Virus record (IMG/VR): IMGVR_UViG_3300030114_000013
Span: 1 to 58,938 of that record
Strand: one strand, 5' to 3'
Length of the DNA: 58,938 nucleotides
DNA from: a virus
Shown: positions 1-8,244 of the stretch, piece after piece
Numbering within the stretch: the stretch's first letter is position 1
Layout of the letters: every line of letters starts with the position of its first letter
Made by a program: the position numbers and the translations under genes
Notes under the pieces: generated by a model
Told to the model about the DNA's origin: nothing
The model's database searches: none
Seen by the model: the letters and a program-made list of their open reading frames with translations, nothing else

Positions 1-68
1 TAGATGTAACAGGTAAATTAAAACCATCAGACATACATAAAGTTAAGAGATATAATAAGGATAAGTAA
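1..68 (+). CDS. C-terminal end of an unidentified protein (partial)
   Basis: An open frame enters the window (first full codon at 3) and stops at TAA 66-68. Only about 21 residues are visible, ending in the basic, lysine-rich tail VKRYNKDK. Codon use matches the neighbouring phage genes and the strand matches the downstream genes, so this is probably the end of a real gene. No function can be assigned. Confidence 0.55.
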   Translation, partial: DVTGKLKPSDIHKVKRYNKDK

Positions 69-101
69 TACATATAGGTTAGAGATTTGATTCTAAGGTG
101 G

Positions 102-183
102 TTATTAGCTTTGTAGTTACGTTTTAGAATAATAGTGGTATAAGTTGTTGCCTTAAAATTGGACAAGGTAGATAAGCTAATAA
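102..183 (+). promoter_or_regulatory. Folded leader upstream of the CoiA-like gene
   Basis: The 226-base gap before the first complete gene holds no ORF. It contains a perfect 10-bp long-range stem, TTATTAGCTT (102-111) with AAGCTAATAA (174-183), enclosing smaller possible stems such as CCTT...AAGG around 151-168. A copy of the window-wide motif AATAAATTAAT follows at 203-213. No convincing sigma-A promoter was seen. A structured 5' leader is inferred; its role is unknown. Confidence 0.4.
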
Positions 184-294
184 GTGGGTTTAAGAGAATA
201 CGAATAAATTAATATAAATAAGTTAATCAAATGCGTGTTTTAAAGGGAAATTGAACATCAAAAAGTAATAAATCAAAGAAATGGAGTGAAGTTA

Positions 295-1581
295 ATGTTA
301 ACATGTAAAGTTGGTCAAACAGCAGTTGATACATTTACATACAGAGAAGAACAGTTAAGAGAATGGTCTAATAAAGGAATGTTAAAATGTCCTGCTTGTG
401 GAGAGAAAATGTTATATTGTAATGGGGATTTTAAAATTGCCTATTTTAGACATGAAAAGAATAGTGACTGCCCCGATATTTATTCAGAAGGAGTTACGCA
501 AGAACATATACAAGGAATTAAGATATTATATGATTGGTTGAAAATTCAAGAAGGAATAAAAGATTTGCAGTTAGAAAAATGGATTCCAGAAACTCGCCAA
601 CGTCCAGATATTTATTTTATAAAAGATGAAAGGGAATATGCAATTGAATTTCAATGCTCACCTATAGCTACCAAATATAATAAAAGGCATGACTTATATA
701 GATTACAAGGAATAAATGATATTTGGGTTCTTGGAGTAGATAAATATTCAATAAATGAATATGAAAAGATGTTATCTTTAGAATTATTTGAATATAAAAT
801 TAATGATATAAGACTAAAAACAATAGAAGTTGAAATTAATAATTCGAATAATTTTCCATTGATGTATTTAAATAATACAGGAAACCTAATAAAATCAATT
901 GATAAATTGAAAAATGTGTATGGATATAAAACTAAATATAATAACATTATAGATAATAAGAAAATTGAAAATTGTTATCTAAAAGATATTTTAAACAAAG
1001 GTAACTTATATGATGACAATAACCCTTTTAAAATTATCGGCAATGTAATAAAAAATAAAGTTAGTGAATTAAATAAGAGAAGCTATAGTGACAATTATAG
1101 GTTTTCTACATATGTTTTAAGTGGAGGTTCTTATATGGGGATTCGTTCACATAATAAAGGATATATTTATAGAACTACTATTGATGATTTTAATGAAAAT
1201 AAATTAAATGATTTTATTGAATGTGAAATTATCCAAGAAGAAAAAAGAATACAAGAAAACAAAAAAAGGAAAATGGAAATACAAGAAAAGACCATGAAGT
1301 GCGAAAGATTAACAAATCAATTTAAAATTGTAAATAAAAATTGTAAGTTCGAATATGGGAATGGAAATTATGGTTTGTATTTATGGAAAATTATATTTAC
1401 TTGTGATGTATTTGAAAGAACATTTTTCATAAAAGAAAACCAAACAGATTGTACAGAAAAATGTGGTTATTATATAAATTTAGATTGCTATAAGTACAGA
1501 GAATTGAACATAAATAAGGTGTTCGAGTATATATCTAAGAATATATCAAATACTCTTAGAAAAGAAAGATATGGGAGGTGA
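295..1581 (+). CDS. CoiA-like PD-(D/E)XK nuclease family protein
   Basis: The 428-residue product starts with a CPACG zinc-type motif followed by an aromatic and histidine-rich stretch (YFRHE), then T-x-EH and a nuclease-like core with RPDIYF and AIEFQCS (the D and E-x-Q residues expected of a PD-(D/E)XK fold). This order is characteristic of the competence protein CoiA family. The C-terminal half is lysine-rich, partly coiled and not recognised. The start was placed at ATG 295 because GGAG at 283-286 lies 8 bases upstream; an in-frame GTG at 286 would fall inside that site. Known CoiA proteins act in DNA uptake or recombination; in a phage a role in recombination or host-DNA processing is only inference. 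The next gene follows at once with its own GGAGGTG site, suggesting co-transcription. Confidence 0.75.
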   Translation: MLTCKVGQTAVDTFTYREEQLREWSNKGMLKCPACGEKMLYCNGDFKIAYFRHEKNSDCPDIYSEGVTQEHIQGIKILYDWLKIQEGIKDLQLEKWIPETRQRPDIYFIKDEREYAIEFQCSPIATKYNKRHDLYRLQGINDIWVLGVDKYSINEYEKMLSLELFEYKINDIRLKTIEVEINNSNNFPLMYLNNTGNLIKSIDKLKNVYGYKTKYNNIIDNKKIENCYLKDILNKGNLYDDNNPFKIIGNVIKNKVSELNKRSYSDNYRFSTYVLSGGSYMGIRSHNKGYIYRTTIDDFNENKLNDFIECEIIQEEKRIQENKKRKMEIQEKTMKCERLTNQFKIVNKNCKFEYGNGNYGLYLWKIIFTCDVFERTFFIKENQTDCTEKCGYYINLDCYKYRELNINKVFEYISKNISNTLRKERYGR

Positions 1582-1586
1582 GAATA

Positions 1587-1763
1587 ATGAAGATATTTAA
1601 AGTATTTAAAAAATCTATAGCTTTAAAACTCATCGCCCTAGGATACATATTGGAAGATATACAACCACTAAGTTACAAACCTTGGTTTAGTGTATTTTTA
1701 TTTAAAGACAGTAAAGAAATAAGAAGAGATTTTGAAAAGATACAAAAAGAAGAAATAAAATAA
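1587..1763 (+). CDS. Small conserved-type phage protein, DUF5659-like
   Basis: A 58-residue basic protein that begins at ATG 1587, well placed behind GGGAGGTG (an in-frame GTG at 1578 overlaps the ribosome site and is less likely). The sequence has the pattern aromatic-hydrophobic N-terminus, a short central turn (YKPW), then VFLFKDS-x-EIRRDF. This resembles short DUF5659-type phage proteins, but the match is by memory of the pattern only. It sits between the CoiA-like gene and the RNA polymerase candidate, with 39 bases to the latter. No motif indicates a catalytic role. Confidence 0.6.
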   Translation: MKIFKVFKKSIALKLIALGYILEDIQPLSYKPWFSVFLFKDSKEIRRDFEKIQKEEIK

Positions 1764-1802
1764 ATAAATATAATCTAATACAAATATCGAAAGGAGATTA
1801 TT

Positions 1803-4800
1803 ATGAAAGTAATAAAAGAACTAAAAGTTGGAGAAGGCATAAATATTATACAAAGAGAAGGGAAAGATTTAGTATTATCTAAGGAAGGAGGATATAAAAC
1901 AACTTTCACTGATAAAAAAGGAAAAGAGCATAGAAAAAATATATGGAATGCAACTATGGATTGGTGTTTTGATTCAGTTAAAATGAATGAACTAAAAATT
2001 GATAAAGATATGTCCAAGCCTTTTTATATGATTGATGGTAAACAATACTCAGATGCCATAATAAGTGTAAAATTTAAATGTGCAATAAAAGAATCTGAAG
2101 AGATAAATGGATTTAATGAACAATTACTAGAATTAAATAAAACAAATAAAGAACTAGAAACAAAATTAGTAGAACTTAGAAAGCAAGGAATATCATTAAG
2201 ACAATGTAAACATAAAGGAGAATATAAAACTAATCTTACACAAGAACAACAATTATATATTGAATTATATAAAAAACAACAAGATATTACTGAAGAAAAA
2301 AGAAATAAGGTAAAAGAATTAAAAAATCAAAAGAAAAGTGATATACAAAACACTGAACAAATTAGAAAAGAATTATATAAAAATGGATTTGATATAATAG
2401 ATAGTCAAGGTAAAAAATCTCATATGGTTAGATATAAACGTTCTAGTGGTTCTAGTAGAGTTGGAAAATGTTTATTTATAAGAGAAGATTTATATAAGCC
2501 TATGATAGATTGGACTATGATGGATTTATACATAAAAAATGGAGATGAAATTGATTTAGCTAGTTATGAGGCATACATAAGTTTAACACTAAGTTCTATG
2601 ATAGATACTATAGATATAAAACCAGAAAATATACTAATACTTAAAGATGAAGAATCAAAAATAAGAGAAGAATGTATGGTTACTGAACAGATAATAAACA
2701 AAGAAGGAAAAGCAGTATTATGCACAACTAAAAAATATACTGATGTAATAAATAAAATTTGGGATGGAGAAAGTTTGCTTGATAGTAGTTTATTTGAAGA
2801 AAAATATAAGGATAAAGGAATGTTATTGCTAAGAAATAAATTTGTAAAAACATGTGCATTTAATACTAATATTCAGCAATATTATAAAGAATTCAATATA
2901 ACTATGAATGACATAAAAAATAGTAATTGTTATCTTTATACTAAAGCTAAAAAAGTTGAAGACATATTGTTAATAACAACGCCTTCTAGTTTAAAATATT
3001 GTAAATTTGGATTAATTGAAAACTATTTAAGTGACATGAGTTACAAATGGGGAGTTGTTAAATATGACAAACCAACACATTACTTTGATGGAGAATTAGT
3101 CCAAACACATTATCAATTATTAAATTCTCTTAATTGTAATAAAAAAGATATATCAGAAATATTATCTCAAACAAAAGAATACGTAGGTTTATTAAAGAAT
3201 GATATGGCTGTATTAAGGAAGCACTTAAAAATGCAGATAGAACAAAATGAGGATTGTAGATTATCAGATGAAGAGATTGCGACAAGGGAAATAGAAGGGT
3301 TTTACAATGAAGATTATTTAAATATAAACAAAGATAATCATACAAAAGATATGATGTATACTCTATTAACTTTAAACGATAAGATTAAGTTTACTACTGA
3401 ATTCATTAATTTCCAAAAAGATGTTATAAGAGCATACAAAGACAATGCTAGATTAGGGCATATCTTAATTCACGGTAATTATAGCGTATTGTGTGGAAAT
3501 GGAATAGAAATGTTAAAAGGCTCTTGTGGAAAATGGAATATTGAAGACGGTTCAATTATTAAAAAAGGAACAATATACTGTAATAACTTTGAAGAAGTAA
3601 AACTTATAGGTTCAAGAAGTCCTCATCCTTCCCCTAGTTGTATATTTATTTCTAAAAATACAATATACGATGAAATAGATATATATTTTAATAGTAGTAA
3701 ACAAATAGTACATATAAATTCAATAGAAGAGAATAACTTAGAAAAATTATCATCAGCAGATTACGATAGTGACCAAATGCTTCTTAGTGATAATGAAAAA
3801 CTTATTGAAATTGCAGAAAGACATTATAAAGATTATCCTGTATCAGTAAATTGTGTGGTGGGTAAAAAGACTCCTAGATATTATACAGATGAGGACAAAT
3901 GTGATTTAGATGTAAAAACTAGCAAAAATCTTATAGGGCAAATAATAAATCAAGCACAAATTTTAGAGAGTTATTTAAATGATATTAGATTTAAAATAAA
4001 CAAAGAAAAAAATAAAAAAGTTAAACAACAATTGCAAAAAGAAATAGATGATATATTTATTGATATATCTACTTTAAATATAATGTCTTGCATAGAAATA
4101 GACAAAGCTAAAAAAGAATTTGACATTGATAGTGAATCTGAATTAAATAAAATAAAGGATAAATATAGTAATATCAAATTGCCTAATTTCTTTAAATATA
4201 CTGCTAAAAAAACTTATCAAGATAAAAAGGACAAGATAAAAGATAAAATATTAAAGGTTACACCATATGAAAAAGTAGATAAGAACAAGGATACTGAAGA
4301 TATTATCCTAAAAAAGAAAGAAAATAATAAAGTAATTAAAGAGATAATAGATAAAGCAATTTCTTCTATGGAAAAAGAAAAATATGAACATTATAATACT
4401 ACGATGGATTATCTAGAGACTGAAATAGACAAATTTACATATAATAGAAAGACAGACAGAAGAGTTGATAATAAAGACAATATAACTAACATATTAGACT
4501 TATTAACAAATAAATATAAAGAAATATTAAATCATATAAGTGATGCAGATAGAAAACAAATAACTAAAATTATGGACTTAATAATTGATAGTGATAAAAA
4601 AACTAGAGCATTGTGGTGTAATACTAATTTAACTGGTGAAGATAAATATTTTAAAACAATACAATATAGAGTGGAATTGGTAAATAAACTATCTTCATTT
4701 AAAATAAAGTTTGTAACTCTGATATCAATATTAAAACAAATTAAGGAGGGTAAATATAGTAATATAGGAAGAGTTGCATTAAGTGTGCTATATTCTAGTC

Positions 4801-4925
4801 ATAGAGAAATGTTTCTTGAGATGTTCAGAATACAACAAGAAGAAATCGAAATATTGTGTGAGGGAGAAGATATAGAATTATATGGAATGTGTTTTGGCAA
4901 AAAGAAAACTTCTAGAGATATTTAA
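1803..4925 (+). CDS. Putative single-subunit DPBB RNA polymerase (YonO/QDE-1-like)
   Basis: A 1040-residue lysine-rich protein behind a clean AAAGGAG site. Two motifs identify it. First, R605-S-P-H-P-S, preceded by Gly-Ser, resembles the conserved R-x-P-x-x-HPGD segment of cell-type RNA-dependent polymerases and YonO. Second, the acidic triad D653-Y-D655-S-D657, about 45 residues later, matches the D-x-D-G-D metal-binding loop of double-psi beta-barrel polymerases, with Ser replacing Gly. It is followed by a Lys/Asn-rich helix with NLIGQIINQAQ. An N-terminal coiled coil covers about residues 105-190. YonO of phage SPbeta (about 900 residues) is a DNA-dependent RNA polymerase transcribing late phage genes, so the same role is inferred here. 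The HU-like and YonK-like genes nearby also recall the SPbeta yon region. The Ser substitution needs testing. No beta/beta-prime subunit genes are seen. Confidence 0.68.
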   Translation: MKVIKELKVGEGINIIQREGKDLVLSKEGGYKTTFTDKKGKEHRKNIWNATMDWCFDSVKMNELKIDKDMSKPFYMIDGKQYSDAIISVKFKCAIKESEEINGFNEQLLELNKTNKELETKLVELRKQGISLRQCKHKGEYKTNLTQEQQLYIELYKKQQDITEEKRNKVKELKNQKKSDIQNTEQIRKELYKNGFDIIDSQGKKSHMVRYKRSSGSSRVGKCLFIREDLYKPMIDWTMMDLYIKNGDEIDLASYEAYISLTLSSMIDTIDIKPENILILKDEESKIREECMVTEQIINKEGKAVLCTTKKYTDVINKIWDGESLLDSSLFEEKYKDKGMLLLRNKFVKTCAFNTNIQQYYKEFNITMNDIKNSNCYLYTKAKKVEDILLITTPSSLKYCKFGLIENYLSDMSYKWGVVKYDKPTHYFDGELVQTHYQLLNSLNCNKKDISEILSQTKEYVGLLKNDMAVLRKHLKMQIEQNEDCRLSDEEIATREIEGFYNEDYLNINKDNHTKDMMYTLLTLNDKIKFTTEFINFQKDVIRAYKDNARLGHILIHGNYSVLCGNGIEMLKGSCGKWNIEDGSIIKKGTIYCNNFEEVKLIGSRSPHPSPSCIFISKNTIYDEIDIYFNSSKQIVHINSIEENNLEKLSSADYDSDQMLLSDNEKLIEIAERHYKDYPVSVNCVVGKKTPRYYTDEDKCDLDVKTSKNLIGQIINQAQILESYLNDIRFKINKEKNKKVKQQLQKEIDDIFIDISTLNIMSCIEIDKAKKEFDIDSESELNKIKDKYSNIKLPNFFKYTAKKTYQDKKDKIKDKILKVTPYEKVDKNKDTEDIILKKKENNKVIKEIIDKAISSMEKEKYEHYNTTMDYLETEIDKFTYNRKTDRRVDNKDNITNILDLLTNKYKEILNHISDADRKQITKIMDLIIDSDKKTRALWCNTNLTGEDKYFKTIQYRVELVNKLSSFKIKFVTLISILKQIKEGKYSNIGRVALSVLYSSHREMFLEMFRIQQEEIEILCEGEDIELYGMCFGKKKTSRDI

Positions 4926-5131
4926 TAAAAATATCGTAAATTTCCACACTTTAAACAAATTAAAACAATTAACAATAATGCAAACCGTTGGTATCACTAG
5001 CATTGTAGAGTATATATATTATGATAAACTTCGGGATTATAGGGAGAAAGAAAAACATTTTAATAGTTGAAAAATCTAAGACCGTATAAGTGTATTCTCC
5101 CAACACTTGTATAAATAATAATATAAGATAC

Positions 5132-5190
5132 TATCGCCTTAAGCGTTAATATACCAACGCCCTTAAGTGGGCGATACACTCTATACTTTT
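5132..5190 (+). terminator. Long imperfect hairpin after the polymerase gene
   Basis: TATCGCC-TTAAG-CGTT (5132-5147) can pair with AACG-CTTAA-GGCGATA (5156-5176), giving about 16 pairs with small bulges and an 8-base loop. A T-rich stretch begins about 10 bases later. It is probably a transcript end or RNA-stabilising hairpin for the polymerase unit; the distance to the T run makes an ordinary intrinsic terminator uncertain. Confidence 0.45.
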
Positions 5191-5239
5191 TAATTTTTCA
5201 TAACATTTCATTTTACCCCTTTATTTATTTAACTTTCTT

Positions 5240-5294
5240 TCTCTCCTAAATGAACGTTCGGTTACAAACAGGTAACTGACGTTCATTAGAGAGA
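5240..5294. repeat. Nested inverted repeat
   Basis: TCTCT...ATGAACGT is mirrored by ACGTTCAT...AGAGA, with an inner GTTAC/GTAAC pair, over 5240-5294. No T run follows on either strand, so it does not look like a terminator. The 364-base gap between the polymerase gene and the next gene otherwise shows a motif copy (AATAAATTAA at 5318-5327) and nothing else recognisable. It may be a protein-binding site or a folded leader of the next gene. Confidence 0.45.
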
Positions 5295-5434
5295 AAAAGC
5301 AAAAGGAAATGAGATTGAATAAATTAAGATAAATAATAATTTAAAATTACAGTTTTAATTTGAATTAAGATAGCTGAATAAGTTATTTTAAAATATATAC
5401 CGTGACTGGTGAAAACGTCAATGGAGGAATAATA

Positions 5435-6091
5435 ATGGAAATGGATTTAATAACATGTAAAGAATGCAATATTCACAAGAGTATTACTAAATTTTACAGA
5501 GTAATAAAGGAGAAATTGGTAGACAGTAAATATCAACCTTTTGTAATCTGTAAAGATTGTATCAAGAAAGATTATTTAGCTGAATATGAAAAAGTAGATA
5601 ATGATTTTAGACAGGCTTTGATAATCATGTGTACTAAATACAACATATACTATGACGAAAATTTAATGCAATCATCTAAAGATAATAATATTGAAGATGG
5701 ATGGAATTTATTTCAACAATACATAAAATATATTAGTTCGTTACGTCAATATATCGGATTAAAATATAAAGATTCAATATGGGAAAATAAAAAGTCTTCT
5801 ATCGGTAATTATTCAGATATACTAATTCCAGTTGAAGAAAAATCAGATATAGACTTTATAAATGATGATATAAAGCAATTAAAGAAAAATATAGAGAAAG
5901 CAATTCAGAAAGAAGACTTTAATGCTCATAATAAATGGATGAATTGTTTGAGAGATGCTATTGAATTAAGAGAAAGATTACAAGGTATTAAAGAAAATAT
6001 TATAAACATTGGCACAATTATGGTTAAAGATGAAGTTGATATTAATAATTTAACAGAAGAATTAACTAAATTTGCTAAAAGAAGTAGATAA
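5435..6091 (+). CDS. Zinc-ribbon protein related to the terminase small subunit
   Basis: A 218-residue protein starting at ATG 5435, seven bases after GGAGG (a GTG at 5402 in frame lacks a site). The N-terminus carries C-x2-C (TCKECN) and a second C-x2-C (ICKDC) about 30 residues later, a treble-clef or ribbon-type zinc site. A helical region follows and then GLKYKDSIWE. The same zinc site, spacing and GLKYKDSI tag occur in the terminase small subunit gene at 14011, so the two are paralogues. This copy lacks the long C-terminal part of that protein. The C-terminal half is predicted helical and charged. A DNA-binding role is inferred; what it does separately from terminase is unknown. Confidence 0.65.
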   Translation: MEMDLITCKECNIHKSITKFYRVIKEKLVDSKYQPFVICKDCIKKDYLAEYEKVDNDFRQALIIMCTKYNIYYDENLMQSSKDNNIEDGWNLFQQYIKYISSLRQYIGLKYKDSIWENKKSSIGNYSDILIPVEEKSDIDFINDDIKQLKKNIEKAIQKEDFNAHNKWMNCLRDAIELRERLQGIKENIINIGTIMVKDEVDINNLTEELTKFAKRSR

Positions 6092-6128
6092 AATATAACT
6101 TTTATCAACAAATTAATAGATATAACTA

Positions 6129-6330
6129 AGTCCTAATTTAAGTGTTCAGCGTTCGAATTCAGGATATTATAAAAAGGACTATTGAATTTTTATGTAAGTT
6201 AATACTAAATCACTGAAAGGTATTACTTGGTGGGAGTGCTTTTCAGAAAGTTCTAAGGGATTTATCTTAAAGTCCCTTTCCATAATCCCTAAAAGGGAAA
6301 TAAATTAAACAAAATTAGAGGAGAGATTTT
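6129..6330 (+). promoter_or_regulatory. Structured leader upstream of the HU-like gene
   Basis: The 242-base gap before the HU gene is dense in stems: AGTCCT (6129-6134) with AGGACT (6175-6180), CTGAAA with TTTCAG around 6213-6246, AAGGGA with TCCCTT around 6257-6280, and TCCCT/AGGGA around 6287-6299. A copy of the window motif (AAATAAATTAA, 6298-6308) leads into the AGAGGAG ribosome site. The segment GTTCGAATTC resembles a tRNA T-arm, but no tRNA can be built. It is likely a folded 5' leader, possibly regulating HU synthesis. Confidence 0.4.
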
Positions 6331-6333
6331 AAA

Positions 6334-6639
6334 ATGAAGAAAGAACAAGTAATTGAAGTAATTAAGGAAACATTAGGACTAGAAAGTAAGAAGGAAGCAG
6401 AAGGTAAACTTGCTGAATTTGACAAAGTGGTTAAAGCAGTAACAGAAAAATTAGAAGTAAAAGATAAAGCTAGAATTGGGTCATTTGTTGAAGTAGAAAA
6501 GAAGCACGTTGAAGCTAAACATTCAGATGCTAGAGTAGGAAGAAATCCTAAAACTGGAGAACCAATTCAAATAGAAGCTAAGGATACTCCAGCATATGAT
6601 AAAGTAACAATTAAAGGAACTAAGGGTTTAAATAAGTAA
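6334..6639 (+). CDS. HU/IHF-family DNA-binding protein
   Basis: A 101-residue protein with the HU layout: an N-terminal helical half rich in Lys and Glu (KKEQVIEVIKETLG) and then the family signature A-R-x-G-R-N-P-x-T-G-E-P-I-x-I at about residues 69-83, which forms the DNA-embracing arm. Proteins of this family bend and compact DNA as dimers. The helical part is more diverged than in host HU proteins. SPbeta also carries an HU homologue near its YonO polymerase gene, so a role in phage genome packaging or transcription is plausible. The gene is preceded by a folded leader and followed by a probable terminator. Confidence 0.88.
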   Translation: MKKEQVIEVIKETLGLESKKEAEGKLAEFDKVVKAVTEKLEVKDKARIGSFVEVEKKHVEAKHSDARVGRNPKTGEPIQIEAKDTPAYDKVTIKGTKGLNK

Positions 6640-6662
6640 TTAAATAAAATGGATATATCAAA

Positions 6663-6703
6663 AGAGATTTAATTGAGTTTTACTTATATTAAGTCTCTCT
6701 TTG
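6663..6703 (+). terminator. Probable terminator after HU gene
   Basis: AGAGATTTAAT (6663-6673) pairs with ATTAAGTCTCT (6688-6698), 11 pairs including one G-U, with a 14-base loop. The following tract CTTT is short, so termination may be partial. Confidence 0.5.
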
Positions 6704-6757
6704 ACTATTATTCACTTTACCTTAAAGGTATAAAATATAATAGAGGGAGACTTGAGT

Positions 6758-8209
6758 ATGAGCAAAAAGAAGAAAAGTGAAGAACATGATTTTAGAATTA
6801 CACCATATCACGTAAATAATTCAGTTACAGGTTCAAGTGTACTTTGTGAAGTAGATGGATTAAAAATATTACTTGATTTAGGAATGTTCCAATCACAAAC
6901 GCATAAGTTAGAAGATATTTATAAGATTAATCATAATAAATTAAAAATACCTTTTGATAAATTAGATTACATAATATTATCATCTGGACATGCTGACCAT
7001 TCATGTGGATTAGGAGTTATTGGTAGAAAAGATGTAAAATTTAACGGAAGAGTTATGGCTACAGAGTTATCTGCTGAATTAATAGCTTTAAATGTAAAAG
7101 ATTCTGCACATTTAATGAGTGGAGAATGTGAAGCTTATAATAAGAATCATAATGCCAATTTAATACCTTTATATAATGATAGTGACGCAGAAAATGCTTT
7201 AAGTTATATTCAAGGTTATGGACATAATGAAAAGATAAAATTAAATGACAAAGTTTCATTTGAGTTTTTACCTAATGGACATTTAAGTGGTGATGGTAGT
7301 ATTTATATTACATATCAAAAAGATGAATATACAAAGAAAAGATTACTATATACTGGGGATCACAATTTTGGTAGAGAAAAACCATTCACTAAAAAGTGGG
7401 TAGAAAAATGCTTAAAGGCAGATTGTATAATTAGTGAATCAACCTATAGTGGAAAAGGTCATTTAAAACAAAATAATTTTAAAGTTTTGGAAGATGCAAT
7501 TTTAGATGTATGTGTTAATAAAAAAGAAATTCTATTTATACCAACTTTTGCAATACATAGACAAACAGAAGTAGTATATATGTTAAAACAAATATTTGAT
7601 AAAAATAAGGTATTAAAGAATTCAAATATACCAATTTATTCGGCAGGAGTAATGAGTGCAAAAGCACATAGAATACTAGGTAATCCAAAATATAAATGTT
7701 TCTATGATGAAAAATGGCAAGATTTAGATGATGTTTTTGAATGGGAAGGTGTAACTCATATAGAAAGATTTAAAGATGTATCAGAGAAATTGGTAGATAA
7801 TAAGGTAAAAATAATACTATCAAGTTCAGGTATGCTTAGTGGAGGATATGCAAGTTATTTAGCTAGTTGTTTTGTCAATAGATCTAATGTAAGCTTTTTA
7901 TTCAGTGGCTATCAAGCAATTGGTAGTGTTGGAGATAAGATAATGAGTCAAGAACATAAAACAGTATCTATTCAAGGAAAAGCCTATCTAATTAAAGCTA
8001 ATTCATTAGGTAAGCTAGATTTAAGTGGGCATGCTGGAAATGATGAATTAATAGGTTTAATAAAATCTGTAAATCAAAAAGTATTAAAGAAAATAATTTT
8101 GATACATGGAGATGATGATAGAAAAGAATTATTAAAAGGCCAATTAGAAAAAGTGTTAAATGATAAAGAAATTATTATTCCTAAAGTGGGAGAAGTAATA
8201 AAATTTTAA
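6758..8209 (+). CDS. Beta-CASP metallo-beta-lactamase RNase-like protein (altered motif 2)
   Basis: A 483-residue protein behind AGGGAGA; ATG 6758 is preferred to TTG 6752. Motifs of the CPSF/RNase J superfamily appear in order: the motif-2 region S76-G-H78-A-D80-H81, GH-x-SGD (motif 3), LYTGDH (motif 4), the beta-CASP acid in SESTYSGK, SSSGMLSGG, and a late SGHAG-DEL with IHGDDD. In active members motif 2 reads H-x-H-x-D-H, so the first metal-binding His is Ser here. The remaining ligands are kept, so the protein may bind one metal, have changed activity, or be a non-catalytic binder. It lies beside the YonK-like gene. A role in trimming phage RNA or attacking host RNA is inferred only. Confidence 0.8.
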   Translation: MSKKKKSEEHDFRITPYHVNNSVTGSSVLCEVDGLKILLDLGMFQSQTHKLEDIYKINHNKLKIPFDKLDYIILSSGHADHSCGLGVIGRKDVKFNGRVMATELSAELIALNVKDSAHLMSGECEAYNKNHNANLIPLYNDSDAENALSYIQGYGHNEKIKLNDKVSFEFLPNGHLSGDGSIYITYQKDEYTKKRLLYTGDHNFGREKPFTKKWVEKCLKADCIISESTYSGKGHLKQNNFKVLEDAILDVCVNKKEILFIPTFAIHRQTEVVYMLKQIFDKNKVLKNSNIPIYSAGVMSAKAHRILGNPKYKCFYDEKWQDLDDVFEWEGVTHIERFKDVSEKLVDNKVKIILSSSGMLSGGYASYLASCFVNRSNVSFLFSGYQAIGSVGDKIMSQEHKTVSIQGKAYLIKANSLGKLDLSGHAGNDELIGLIKSVNQKVLKKIILIHGDDDRKELLKGQLEKVLNDKEIIIPKVGEVIKF

Positions 8210-8210
8210 A

Positions 8211-8221
8211 AATAAATTAAT
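8211..8221 (+). repeat. Representative copy of the intercistronic motif AATAAATTAAT
   Basis: This copy lies two bases after the stop of the beta-CASP gene and about 10 bases before the AAAGGAG site of the next gene. Near-identical copies (AAYAAATTAA, mostly followed by T or A) sit at many other gene borders, for example 203-213, 6298-6308, 11215-11224, 13973-13983, 20194-20203, 26873-26882, 27653-27662, 28640-28650, 31805-31814, 44917-44927, 45866-45876, 55889-55899 and 57141-57150. The position and sequence are seen; the function is unknown. Confidence 0.7.
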
Positions 8222-8244
8222 AGAATAAAAGGAGAGAAATTATT

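Noticed and set aside
4882-5070. A 62-codon ORF overlapping the end of the polymerase gene
   Set aside because: It has no ribosome site, starts inside the polymerase gene in another frame, and the peptide shows no recognisable pattern.
6126-6180. tRNA-like T-arm GTTCGAATTC
   Set aside because: No acceptor, D or anticodon arms can be formed around it; it is better explained as part of the HU leader folds.
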